From: a virus
Strand: one strand, 5' to 3'
Length of the DNA: 37,838 bases
IMG/VR virus record: IMGVR_UViG_3300037174_000086
Location: 1 to 37,838 of that record
The notes below the pieces were generated by a model. That model was given only the letters and a program-made list of their open reading frames with translations. It made no database searches and was not told the DNA's origin. The position numbers and the translations under genes were made by a program. Shown here piece by piece: positions 1-6,574 of this stretch. The first letter of the stretch is position 1. The number at the start of each line of letters is the position of its first letter.

Positions 1-396
1 GAACTTTTTCCCACGGCGTATGTGGGTTGGAGACTCTGGTAGCGGTGTATTCAGGTCAATTGCTGTCCAGTCTTCAGATGCGATCCAGTCCTGAATCTGA
101 ATAGACCCTGCCTTGATGAGCCTCTGCGCGTCAGAGTTTGATTCAGCTATCTCCAGAAAAACTAACATCTGCGGCCAATTCCTCGGGCGGCTGAATACTC
201 TGATCCTCTTTTCCCACACGCCTTTTCGGGACGTGTCGGCCCACTCCCACATTTCCTCTTCGGATTTACGGGTGCCCATCCTTCGATCCCAACGCCAATA
301 CTTCAGGCGCGGCATCCACTCGCGTGGACGCCATCTATCGAACCAATCGGCGGCGTTGAGCTTGAAGTTGGCAAAGCTGCTGAGTATCTGGTTCAT
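1..396 (-). CDS. Partial hypothetical protein with S4-like motif (3' end off window)
   Basis: The frame stays open from an ATG at 396 to the window edge, giving 132 codons without a stop, so the C-terminus is missing. The ATG overlaps the stop of the upstream gene as ATGA, which fixes the start and implies translational coupling. The N-terminal half is rich in Trp and Arg. Residues about 86-105 (SNSDAQRLIKAGSIQIQD) resemble the helix-turn core of S4 RNA-binding domains, where S-x-x-x-A-x-x-L-I-x-x-G precedes a short strand. That would fit an RNA- or nucleic-acid-binding protein, but it is a motif resemblance only. It is the last visible gene of the integrase-led operon. Confidence 0.75.
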   Translation of the reverse strand, partial: MNQILSSFANFKLNAADWFDRWRPREWMPRLKYWRWDRRMGTRKSEEEMWEWADTSRKGVWEKRIRVFSRPRNWPQMLVFLEIAESNSDAQRLIKAGSIQIQDWIASEDWTAIDLNTPLPESPTHIRRGKKF

Positions 397-611
397 GCCG
401 CCGCCTTCTTTCTCGGCTTCAAGGGCAACCTGTGGTTAAGCCGCTTCCATTTATCGTGCGAGATTAGCACCGCGCAGGTTCGCGTACCCTCGTAGCTATC
501 TGACGTGATGAACTTCGGCCCGTCGATAGCGAGTAGCTCGGAAGCAGACATAAGTACGAGATCTGCGAGGGGGATGTGAAGGCTAGGAGATAACTTTTTG
601 AGTTTGGACAT
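393..611 (-). CDS. Small hypothetical protein (72 aa)
   Basis: A 72-residue protein with a basic C-terminus (KPRKKAAA). I do not recognise the family. The start is supported by a GAGGG SD just before the ATG at 611. The stop overlaps the next ATG as ATGA. It lies 22 bp downstream of the preceding gene in the integrase operon. There is no signal peptide, membrane segment or cysteine cluster. Confidence 0.65.
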   Translation of the reverse strand: MSKLKKLSPSLHIPLADLVLMSASELLAIDGPKFITSDSYEGTRTCAVLISHDKWKRLNHRLPLKPRKKAAA

Positions 612-633
612 TACACCCTCGATTCTGGAACCT

Positions 634-972
634 TTACTTCGGTCCCGTTGAGTCTTGCCCGGCTTCTACGTCCGAGTCGAGTTGCGGCTCAGGTTGGGCA
701 TCGTACATGCGGCGTACCCACTCAGTAAGAAGTAGAGCCAGTGTCTCCCCTGTCATGGTTCCCTCGCACGTTGAATCACTCCAACTATCTCCAAGCAATT
801 CACGCAGTTGCATTGCTTTCGGCACAGGAGGGTTCTCCCTTTGCCAGCGGAGGAAGGCTTCAAGGATGGCCTTGATTTGCGCCTCACTGATTTCATCCAC
901 CTGCGCTTTAGTTGACGCATCTACCGCCGCGTTCAATCCTTTTTCAGGAACTATAATTTTCTTTTTTCTCAT
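634..972 (-). CDS. Small hypothetical protein (112 aa)
   Basis: The start at 972 is preferred over an upstream in-frame ATG at 1005, because the ATG at 972 overlaps the previous stop as ATGA and has GAAGGAG upstream. The protein starts with a basic run (MRKKK). A helical middle has the segment ILEAFLRWQRENPPVPKA, followed by an acidic C-terminal tail. No family is recognised. It is part of the integrase-led operon. Confidence 0.65.
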   Translation of the reverse strand: MRKKKIIVPEKGLNAAVDASTKAQVDEISEAQIKAILEAFLRWQRENPPVPKAMQLRELLGDSWSDSTCEGTMTGETLALLLTEWVRRMYDAQPEPQLDSDVEAGQDSTGPK

Positions 973-1199
973 TTGAATTCTCCTTCGTCTCTCATCGCTT
1001 TGCAATACTCATGCGCCGCCTTGCTAAATTTATCAAATGCGGCATTCATTCTCGCAAGATCGCTGTCTGGTGGTGTCCCTGCGAGGTAAGGAGTTAAGGG
1101 AACGCCGTAGCCGTTCATGCCGATAAAAGACACTGCCGGGGTACGATTCTTCCCGCGCAAGTAGAATTCCAATTTCAGTGCGATTTTCTTTTCGCTCAT
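969..1199 (-). CDS. Small hypothetical protein (76 aa)
   Basis: A 76-residue protein starting MSEKKIALKLEFYLRGKNR, with a lysine/arginine-rich N-terminus and a helical C-terminus. It has an ATGA overlap at each end with its neighbours. Its SD (GAGGAGG) lies inside the end of the upstream gene, within a junction sequence that recurs at 1548-1572. No family is recognised. Confidence 0.65.
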   Translation of the reverse strand: MSEKKIALKLEFYLRGKNRTPAVSFIGMNGYGVPLTPYLAGTPPDSDLARMNAAFDKFSKAAHEYCKAMRDEGEFK

Positions 1200-1219
1200 C
1201 GACTCAACCCTCCTCTGTT
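1195..1219. repeat. 25-bp junction repeat, copy 1
   Basis: Matches 1548-1572 at 23 of 25 positions. On the minus strand it reads AACAGAGGAGG-TTGAG-CGATGAG: SD, end of one gene and ATGA start of the next. The pair brackets the 118-residue membrane-protein gene. Confidence 0.85.
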
Positions 1220-1552
1220 CAATTTTTGTATAGCATCTTCACGCGACATAAGTTTTTCAAAATAGTCGTCAGGTCGAGTAGGCGATTCTCCACACCGGAT
1301 ACACTCATCGTGAGATAGGCCGCGTAATCTGAGAGAGCCATAACGGGGATTGAAATTCGGGGGAAGTTTACTCAGATGGCGGCGCATCTGCGCTTGCATA
1401 CTCCATCCGCCAGTAAGTCCATCTTTGATCGTCTCCCCGACTCCAAATAATGCACACCCGGCGATGAAGTAAAAGACTAAGGAACCTAGCCATACAATGT
1501 GGAAGATAATCGCTATTGCGACCAGAATTGCAAGTATTAGAACGACTCTCAT
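1196..1552 (-). CDS. Small membrane protein with CxxC tail (118 aa)
   Basis: Residues about 2-42 form one long or two closely spaced hydrophobic segments, so the protein should sit in the inner membrane. The C-terminal soluble part has a C-I-R-C pair in the context SHDECIRCGES, a possible half zinc site or redox pair. The gene is bracketed by almost identical direct repeats (1195-1219 and 1548-1572, 23 of 25 positions) that contain the SD, the stop of one gene and the start of the next. Function is unknown. A superinfection or membrane-associated accessory role is only a guess. Confidence 0.7.
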   Translation of the reverse strand: MRVVLILAILVAIAIIFHIVWLGSLVFYFIAGCALFGVGETIKDGLTGGWSMQAQMRRHLSKLPPNFNPRYGSLRLRGLSHDECIRCGESPTRPDDYFEKLMSREDAIQKLNRGGLSR

Positions 1553-1572
1553 CGGCTCAATCCTCCTCTGTT
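1548..1572. repeat. 25-bp junction repeat, copy 2
   Basis: Second copy, 353 bp away. It makes both upstream proteins end in the same residues, NRGGLSR. Confidence 0.85.
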
Positions 1573-1725
1573 GTTATGCGCTATGCGAAGATGTTCGACC
1601 AGAGAAAACAGCGCCGGGAACGGTGGGTGGGGACACAACTTGCAAGGCCACATGTCGGCAGGCATACGCGCCGATTGCGGGATACGTGGGGTTCCACCGG
1701 GAGCGCTGAGGGTTTCAACTCTCAT
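1549..1725 (-). CDS. C2H2-type zinc-finger microprotein (58 aa)
   Basis: A 58-residue gene fixed by ATGA overlaps on both sides: its ATG at 1725 overlaps the upstream stop, and its TGA at 1549-1551 overlaps the downstream ATG. Residues 28-50 give C28-x2-C31-x13-H45-x4-H50 with hydrophobic residues between, a C2H2-type zinc finger pattern. Exactly the same spacing occurs in the gene immediately upstream. It probably binds nucleic acid or protein. Its position in the integrase operon would fit an excisionase or regulator role, but this is inference. Confidence 0.7.
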   Translation of the reverse strand: MRVETLSAPGGTPRIPQSARMPADMWPCKLCPHPPFPALFSLVEHLRIAHNNRGGLSR

Positions 1726-1737
1726 CCAGTTTTCCTC
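1721..1737. repeat. 17-bp junction repeat, copy 1
   Basis: CTCATCCAGTTTTCCTC, identical to 2059-2075. On the minus strand it is GAGGAAAACTGG-ATGAG: SD plus the ATGA stop/start. The pair brackets the 113-residue zinc-finger gene. Confidence 0.85.
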
Positions 1738-2063
1738 TTCCTGCGCTCATCAAGCTCCAGCGAACACACACATCGGCAGTCGCCACCATCGCAGCATAAA
1801 TGATCGCCAGTTCGACAAGCATCACACAGTATATTGCCATCCACTCCCGGCGGCCTACCTCGACCCCGTTTTTCAAGAGAGGGAGCAGGAAGCGGCGCCG
1901 TAGACGGCAGCCTAACAAGTATCGGTCTATCACTATGCGCACGACTATTATGTTCGGCCCGGCCAGCATTGGTATCAATGACCGGGCATCCACACTTCGG
2001 GCAAGACGCGACCCCGCGACCATCGAATTCATCTATCCCGCGCCATTTACGAACCTCGCTCAT
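1722..2063 (-). CDS. Zinc-finger protein with AT-hook-like and Cys-rich parts (113 aa)
   Basis: Three parts are visible. Residues 21-43 carry C21-x2-C24-x13-H38-x4-H43, a C2H2-type finger. Residues 66-72 read RGRGRPP, the core of an AT-hook (minor-groove binder). Residues 80-100 hold a dense cysteine cluster (C80, C83, C90, C91, C96, C98, C100). This combination suggests a DNA-binding regulator or architectural protein. The gene overlaps the integrase stop as ATGA, so the two are likely made together. It is flanked by an identical 17-bp direct repeat (1721-1737 and 2059-2075). No precise family assignment is possible by eye. Confidence 0.75.
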   Translation of the reverse strand: MSEVRKWRGIDEFDGRGVASCPKCGCPVIDTNAGRAEHNSRAHSDRPILVRLPSTAPLPAPSLEKRGRGRPPGVDGNILCDACRTGDHLCCDGGDCRCVCSLELDERRKRKTG

Positions 2064-2075
2064 CCAGTTTTCCTC
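2059..2075. repeat. 17-bp junction repeat, copy 2
   Basis: Second copy, at the integrase/zinc-finger gene junction, 338 bp from the first. Confidence 0.85.
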
Positions 2076-3205
2076 GCGAGCATTTCTATGATTCGCGCAT
2101 TTGCCGGGCGGGTAGTCTCCAGGTTGCTGTTCCCGCCATACGTGTCCATTGTCGTCGCCAGTCTACTGTGACGCATCAGATTCTTCTGAATCTCCAGCGG
2201 AGTCCCGCCCTGTCTCAGCATAGCGCGGTAAAAGTGCCTCAGCGAGTGCCAGCCAAACCCGTCAACACCAATGCGCTCCCCGGCTGGCTGTAGGTATTGC
2301 GCGCGGAGCCAGTCCCGATCGTAAGGCCTGGAGGTCCGCTCCGAGCAAAACACCCAACGCGAACGAAACTTCTCCCCAGCCTTCCACGCCTTCAACACGT
2401 CGATCAATACTTCATGCAGGGGCAACGTCTGCCGGGAACTATCCGTCTTGGTGTCGCTGGCCATGCCGTGAACCACGCTGCGCTGAATTTGGATGGTCTT
2501 GGCCTCAAAGTCGCAGTCGTCCCACCGCAGCCCGAGTATCTCCGACACGCGCAAGCCGAGGCCAGCGGCGAGATGCACCATGGTCTTGACCAATTCCGGC
2601 AGTTGCGGATCGTCCAAGAGTTGCTGGTACTGATCTACGGTCAGAATGACGAGATCTTTGGCGCGCTTCGAGGCGCCCTTCAACCGAATCAGGTCGAGCG
2701 GGTTGCGGTCCATCTGTAAATGGTTCCACAACATTGCCTTTTCAATCAATAAGTGAAGTAGGTTGCGAACCTGGCCGCGGTACAAGGGGCTGGCCAGAGC
2801 AGGTACGCCCTTGCCTGGGTGCCGGCCAATCGCAGGTAGTTCCTTGAGCCACACTTCGACCGCCAAAATGTCGCGGCAGAACTGGTCTATGCGTAGATTA
2901 CCCCAACGGAATTCGATGCGCTTGAACACGGAACGGTAGGACGCGGCAGTTGTCTCGCGCCCAGGTGGGCAGTCCCGCCAGAATTTAGCGATCAGGTCGG
3001 CGATGGTAATAACCTCCGCGTCGCTGTTGGCGAACTTCCGGAAGCGCTCGGCGGCCTTCTCGGCCTGGGCGCGGGTCGGGAATTGCTTGACGGTGCCGAT
3101 GAACTCGGAGCGTTGGATGCCATCTTGTCTCCAACGGAATCTCCAGCATTCCCCGGACTTGCGCTGGATTTTTACGATTGAGCCCTGCTGAAAACTGGTT
3201 CTCAT
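2060..3205 (-). CDS. int: Tyrosine-family integrase
   Basis: A 381-residue site-specific recombinase that should integrate and excise the phage genome through a covalent 3'-phosphotyrosine intermediate. The catalytic set is visible: R219 (GLRVSEILGLRW), K253, H320 and R323 (HSLRHFYR), H346 (RHS), and the nucleophile Y356 in TMDTYGG. The N-terminal part has a basic arm-binding-like region and a SAM-like core-binding domain. The start at 3205 is chosen because AAGGAAAG precedes it at good spacing. Upstream in-frame ATGs lie on the promoter. It is the first gene of a leftward operon whose next genes overlap by ATGA. Its promoter contains the phage-wide TGCAAGCGT elements. Confidence 0.96.
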   Translation of the reverse strand: MRTSFQQGSIVKIQRKSGECWRFRWRQDGIQRSEFIGTVKQFPTRAQAEKAAERFRKFANSDAEVITIADLIAKFWRDCPPGRETTAASYRSVFKRIEFRWGNLRIDQFCRDILAVEVWLKELPAIGRHPGKGVPALASPLYRGQVRNLLHLLIEKAMLWNHLQMDRNPLDLIRLKGASKRAKDLVILTVDQYQQLLDDPQLPELVKTMVHLAAGLGLRVSEILGLRWDDCDFEAKTIQIQRSVVHGMASDTKTDSSRQTLPLHEVLIDVLKAWKAGEKFRSRWVFCSERTSRPYDRDWLRAQYLQPAGERIGVDGFGWHSLRHFYRAMLRQGGTPLEIQKNLMRHSRLATTMDTYGGNSNLETTRPANARIIEMLARKTG

Positions 3206-3227
3206 GGTCTTTCCTTTCTTTACCATC

Positions 3228-3269
3228 ACGCTTGCATAAAGCATAGCACCACGCTTGCAAGCGTGCAAG
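3228..3269. promoter_or_regulatory. Operator cluster ACGCTTGCA / perfect 14-bp palindrome
   Basis: 3251-3264 is the perfect palindrome ACGCTTGCAAGCGT, and 3228-3236 is another half site ACGCTTGCA. The palindrome falls within the -35/-10 spacer of the integrase promoter and touches the edge of its -35. The second half site lies near the expected transcription start. That placement is typical for repression. The same element recurs at the other control regions of the window. Confidence 0.75.
3240..3268 (-). promoter_or_regulatory. Integrase promoter (sigma70-like)
   Basis: On the minus strand, TTGCAC (3268-3263), a 17-bp spacer and TATGCT (3245-3240), followed by the integrase SD and ATG about 35 bp downstream. 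The spacer holds most of the palindromic operator. Confidence 0.7.
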
Positions 3270-3282
3270 GGGGAAATTCAAA

Positions 3283-3353
3283 GCGGCAGGTATCTATGGG
3301 GGCACAGCATACCTGCCGCCGATTTCCGGCTGCCAGCCCGATGGCGCCGGAAA
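3283..3353 (-). terminator. Two tandem stem-loops after the RHH gene
   Basis: Two perfect inverted repeats follow the RHH gene stop on the minus strand. First is TTTCCGGC/GCCGGAAA (3346-3353 with 3323-3330, 15-nt loop). Then comes an 11-bp stem, GCGGCAGGTAT/ATACCTGCCGC (3309-3319 with 3283-3293, 15-nt loop), followed by TTTGAATTT. They likely stop transcription of the replication operon before the integrase promoter. The T-run is weak, so a recombination-site role next to int is also possible. Confidence 0.5.
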
Positions 3354-3354
3354 C

Positions 3355-3696
3355 TTAATCCTTTCTCAAAGTGATGAAGGATTTGAAATTCTCACGCACG
3401 CAGATGCGCACGAAATCCGGCTGGTCGCGGTCCGCTTTCTTCATGGCCGCGTCTAACTGCGCCGCCTGTTCCGGGTTCAGGTGTAGGACGACGTTACGCG
3501 CGCCTTCCTCGCGGTCACGCTTCAGGCCTTTCCGGAGAACAGGTGTGCTGGTTGGTGCGGCTTGGGTTTCGGCTGGTGCTGGTGGAGCTGCTGCGGGCGG
3601 ATTGTCGGCGTTCATCTTCTTCAGCCTTGCCCGGGCATCCGCCAATTGCTCTTCGGAAAGCGCGTCGGTATCAAATTCAGTGCTGCGATTTGCCAT
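3355..3696 (-). CDS. Ribbon-helix-helix-like regulator (113 aa)
   Basis: Residues about 68-108 (RNVVLHLNPEQAAQLDAAMKK, then DFVRICVRENFKSF) match the strand-helix-helix layout of CopG/Arc-type DNA-binding proteins. The N-terminal half is a helical segment plus an Ala/Pro-rich linker. The start at 3696 is taken because AGAGGAA precedes it; the frame also runs upstream into poor sequence. RHH proteins bind as dimers to short repeated half sites, so this is a good candidate to read the TGCAAGCGT elements, one cluster of which lies just downstream of its stop. That link is inference. Confidence 0.7.
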   Translation of the reverse strand: MANRSTEFDTDALSEEQLADARARLKKMNADNPPAAAPPAPAETQAAPTSTPVLRKGLKRDREEGARNVVLHLNPEQAAQLDAAMKKADRDQPDFVRICVRENFKSFITLRKD

Positions 3697-3905
3697 TTCT
3701 TTATTCCTCTCGTCTGCGATTTGTGGTGCGTTAAAAGTTAATGCGCGGCGGGCTGACTCGCTTCCATGGATACGGCCAACCTTCCTACCCTTTCTTCGCA
3801 GAACCAGTCTGCTCTTCCGGCATGTAGGTGTCACTAGGACTTCAACCCGGAGTGCGCCCCGGTCGCCGCCGCGCATCTTCCCCTGGAGGCATAACCAGAG
3901 GAAGG
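3697..3905. other. Intergenic region with inverted repeat GCGTTAA-AAG-TTAATGC
   Basis: These 209 bp lie between the acyl carrier protein stop and the RHH start. The only structure seen is an imperfect palindrome at 3728-3744, about 30 bp upstream of the RHH start, a possible autoregulatory site. The tiny frames present lack convincing SD support. Confidence 0.35.
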
Positions 3906-4154
3906 TTAAACTGTTTCCATCAGCTTCCTGACCTCGGCCGCCACGTCGCCGACCGTCATGGATGCTGAGATCGCCGAGTCTGGAATCTCGATGCCGAATT
4001 CTTCTTCGAGATCCATTCCGAACTGGACCATCTCCAAGGAGCCCAACCCCAGGTCGTCAACAAGGTGGCTGCCGGTCGTAACGTCGTCGGCATCGGCGGT
4101 GAATTCTTCGATGAGAATGTCGCGTATTTTCTGTTCTACTTCTACTTGGTCCAT
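3906..4154 (-). CDS. acpP: Acyl carrier protein
   Basis: An 82-residue, acidic, four-helix ACP. The 4'-phosphopantetheine site is S39 in DDLGLGSLEMVQF, and the second half has the usual EEFGIEIPD segment of helices II-III. The Asp that normally precedes the serine (DSL motif) is replaced by Gly, which could alter recognition by the host holo-ACP synthase. It starts 2 bp after the helicase stop, so it is co-expressed with replication genes. In bacteria ACP carries acyl chains. In a phage it might tether or divert acyl groups or partner with another protein. No fatty-acid enzyme is visible nearby. Confidence 0.93.
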   Translation of the reverse strand: MDQVEVEQKIRDILIEEFTADADDVTTGSHLVDDLGLGSLEMVQFGMDLEEEFGIEIPDSAISASMTVGDVAAEVRKLMETV

Positions 4155-4156
4155 GG

Positions 4157-5563
4157 TTACTCTCTCGCTAGGTTCTCGAATTTTGTAAAAGTTTCCTGAA
4201 ACGCAAGTTTCACGATTCCAGTGGGGCCGTTGCGGGATTTGCCAATTATCAATTCCGCAATCCCTTTGAGGTCTTGATTGTCACGGTCAAAGTATTCAGG
4301 CCGGTGGATAAAAACGGCAACGTCGGCATCTTGTTCGATCTGTCCACTTTCCCTCAAATCAGAAAGCACTGGCCGTTTATCCTGCCGCTGTTCTGGATTA
4401 CGATTGAGCTGCGCCATGGCAACTACCGGGCAGTCCAACTCTTTCGCGCATGCCTTCAATGACCTGGAAATAGCTGCAACTTCCTGTTCGCGGCTTTGTG
4501 TTTTGTGAGCAGCGGACATTAACTGTAGATAGTCTACAAGGCAGAGGTCTAACCGCTTCTCTTTACTTTTCAGCCGGCGGCATTTTGCGCGCAGTTGCAC
4601 CGGGGTCAAAGTCGGCGAGTCGTCGATGAAGATACGAGATTCAACCAGCGCGCCGAGAGCGGTTTCCAGTTTTACTCGCTCTTCCCGGCCAAGATAGATG
4701 CCCTCCATTACTCTCTGGATATTCACCCGTGCCCTCGATGCCATGAAGCGCCTCTCGATTGCGGAGCGAGTCATTTCCAGACTGAATACGGCGACTACCA
4801 GGTCGGTGCCCACGGCAACATTATCTGCGATGTTCATACCGAGTGCGGTTTTCCCCATAGAGGGCCGCGCCGCAATGATCGTCAACTCACCCTTTTGTAA
4901 ACCGCCGGTCATGCGATCGTAGTCGGCAAAGCCCGTCAGCAGCCCAGGCTTTATATCTGGATCTGTGCAGGCCTTCATATAGGGGTCCAATCCCCCCGCA
5001 TCTTCGACCGACTGGTAGATGGTCTTGAGCCTACCGCTGGTTGCGTCCTGGGCGATCTGTAAGAGTTCGCTTTCGGCATATTCCAGAATCTCCAACGGTA
5101 GCTCTGATTGATCTTGGGCGCGCGTAACCGCCGCGTTGAATATGTCGATCATCTGGCGGAGTTGCGATTTCTCGCGAATAAGTCTGATGTAATCTGTAAT
5201 TGAGGGCCGGCGCGGTAGCCCTTCCGTGAGCCCAGCCAACGCCGCTACGCCCCCGACACTACTCAGATCCTTATTCCGATCAAGTTCTGCCGCGAGTGTG
5301 GCTATATCCACAGCCATCCCCGACTCGACAAGATTACCAATGGCTCGAAAGATGCGCACATTCGAGTCAAGATAGAAGTCACTTTCCGTCAATTGTTCGG
5401 CAATTTCCGAATAGCATTGCGAGTCCAGCAAACACGCGCCGAGCAATACCTGTTCAGCTTGAGCGTTGGATGGGGATTCGCGCTCAACAAATATCGGGGC
5501 GTGTTCTTGCGGCGGCGGCTCTGGCACCGACTCGGAGAGCATATAGTCATTCACGTCAGCCAT
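4157..5563 (-). CDS. dnaB: Replicative DNA helicase, DnaB family
   Basis: A 468-residue hexameric 5'-3' helicase expected to unwind phage DNA at the replication fork. The N-terminal DnaB domain is at about 33-135. The RecA-like core has Walker A RPSMGKT (233-239), SLEM (261-264), Walker B LVDYLQLM (342-349), QLNR (385-388) and the arginine-finger region SDLRESGQIEQDAD (401-414). Length and motif order match standard DnaB. No primase or loader is recognised in the window, so the phage may use host DnaG and loader. The start at 5563 has AAGGA upstream, rather far away; M8 is the alternative. Confidence 0.96.
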   Translation of the reverse strand: MADVNDYMLSESVPEPPPQEHAPIFVERESPSNAQAEQVLLGACLLDSQCYSEIAEQLTESDFYLDSNVRIFRAIGNLVESGMAVDIATLAAELDRNKDLSSVGGVAALAGLTEGLPRRPSITDYIRLIREKSQLRQMIDIFNAAVTRAQDQSELPLEILEYAESELLQIAQDATSGRLKTIYQSVEDAGGLDPYMKACTDPDIKPGLLTGFADYDRMTGGLQKGELTIIAARPSMGKTALGMNIADNVAVGTDLVVAVFSLEMTRSAIERRFMASRARVNIQRVMEGIYLGREERVKLETALGALVESRIFIDDSPTLTPVQLRAKCRRLKSKEKRLDLCLVDYLQLMSAAHKTQSREQEVAAISRSLKACAKELDCPVVAMAQLNRNPEQRQDKRPVLSDLRESGQIEQDADVAVFIHRPEYFDRDNQDLKGIAELIIGKSRNGPTGIVKLAFQETFTKFENLARE

Positions 5564-5605
5564 TCAGTCGATGATCCTTTCTGTTATTGCTTTTGAAGAA
5601 AAGAA

Positions 5606-5923
5606 TTAGTTGAAAATGCTTTTCCCGTTCCATGTGTGATTTGGCACGTCCGCACGATGCGCTGGGGCCTTGGCTTCCTTGTAGGCTTTCCACGCTGGGG
5701 TAATGACCGCCAGAGACGATGCCGATAACGGACGCATATTGTCGAGACGGCAAACCTGCTCGTCACGCGATTTGCTTGACAAAATGTAGTTGATCCGGTT
5801 GGCGATTGGTTGGGTAAGTTCTTCCCACTCCCTTTCGTGGTGAACACACCATCCATGCGTGGCTCCAGGCAGCGCAGCCCATGCCGCGTAGCAATCCTTC
5901 TCAGCTTCTTCAATTGTTCTCAT
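5606..5923 (-). CDS. Hypothetical protein (105 aa)
   Basis: A soluble protein starting MRTIEEAEKDCYAAWAALPG, with several Trp residues and a conserved-looking HHEREWEEL segment. No family is recognised. The start at 5923 is preferred because GGAGGG precedes it; an upstream in-frame GTG at 5965 has the SD too close. It sits between the KTSC gene and dnaB in the replication operon. Confidence 0.6.
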   Translation of the reverse strand: MRTIEEAEKDCYAAWAALPGATHGWCVHHEREWEELTQPIANRINYILSSKSRDEQVCRLDNMRPLSASSLAVITPAWKAYKEAKAPAHRADVPNHTWNGKSIFN

Positions 5924-5973
5924 TTTTGTCTGCGCCCTCCTGAGAGCGTAGTGGTTGGTTGCCACTTCCCCGA

Positions 5974-6201
5974 TCAGCTCAACTTGCTGTACGCCCTTCC
6001 AGTTTTCTTAAAGAATGTGTCGTAGTGGCTGCCAGGGCTGTCGGCGTTCTCGAAGGAGATAGCCTCTTCCTCCGTTGTCCCAGGTAGAACTCCAGAGTGG
6101 CCAGAATGAAAGACCACTCGGAGCGCCTGCGTGTCCGGGTCATAAAATCCTGAGTGGATATTCTTACTCGTGTTCGTGAACTGCAACTGACGCTCTGCCA
6201 T
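5974..6201 (-). CDS. KTSC-domain protein (75 aa)
   Basis: The sequence has the KTSC layout: a small residue pair, GFYDPDTQALRVVFHSG, then a G-V turn, and an alternating C-terminus ending DTFFKKTGRAYSKL. KTSC domains are short beta-rich modules of unknown biochemical role, found alone or fused to lysyl-tRNA synthetase. The start at 6201 is chosen because AAGGAGG lies 9 nt upstream; the earlier ATG at 6210 directly touches the SD. It overlaps the 3' end of the cold-shock gene. A second KTSC-like domain occurs at the N-terminus of the protein at 6575-7978. Confidence 0.7.
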   Translation of the reverse strand: MAERQLQFTNTSKNIHSGFYDPDTQALRVVFHSGHSGVLPGTTEEEAISFENADSPGSHYDTFFKKTGRAYSKLS

Positions 6202-6421
6202 TTCCTGCATCCTCCTTCAGCACACAAACATTGATCGCCTGCGGCTTCTCTTTGGGGCCAATCTCGACGTTAAAGGATACTCGCTGGCCCTTTTCAAGTT
6301 TCCGGTAACCTTCCATTTGGATATTTTTGTGGTGGACAAAATACTCTCGCCCTCCCTCATCGCTGGCAATAAAACCATAACCACGCGAATTCTCGAACCA
6401 AACCACCGTTCCTGTTTGCAT
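6164..6421 (-). CDS. Cold-shock domain protein (CspA-like)
   Basis: An 85-residue single CSD: GTVVWFENSRGYGFI with RNP1-type GYGFI (14-18), then YFVHH (27-31, RNP2-type), then GQRVSFNVEIGPKEKPQAINV. Such proteins bind single-stranded nucleic acid and melt RNA structure. About 20 extra residues follow the domain and are encoded over the start of the KTSC gene. It lies between the KTSC gene and the 468-residue coiled-coil protein, so it is probably used during replication or early transcription. Confidence 0.92.
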   Translation of the reverse strand: MQTGTVVWFENSRGYGFIASDEGGREYFVHHKNIQMEGYRKLEKGQRVSFNVEIGPKEKPQAINVCVLKEDAGNGRASVAVHEHE

Positions 6422-6492
6422 GTCCGTCCCTTTCTGTTATTTCTTAGCCGTCCCCTGCCGACCCGCAACGTGCTCACAGGAGCTGCCGTGAT

Positions 6493-6564
6493 TCACAAAT
6501 ACCCGTAAGTGTTTCTGTAGATGATTCCGTTGATTGTGTTCTGATTGGCCCCATAATACACCAT
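6493..6564 (-). CDS. Possible 23-residue peptide
   Basis: A 24-codon frame (MVYYGANQNTING...) starts 11 bp after the stop of the upstream gene, with GGTGGG close before the ATG. It fills the otherwise empty 153 bp between the large coiled-coil gene and the cold-shock gene. Very short length makes chance possible. Confidence 0.3.
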   Translation of the reverse strand: MVYYGANQNTINGIIYRNTYGYL

Positions 6565-6574
6565 ATCCACCCAC

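Noticed and set aside
3003-3191. + strand frame inside the integrase gene
   Set aside because: Shadow of the integrase N-terminal coding region.
5584-5913. Overlapping 109-codon minus frame
   Set aside because: The 5606-5923 frame has the SD and better composition.
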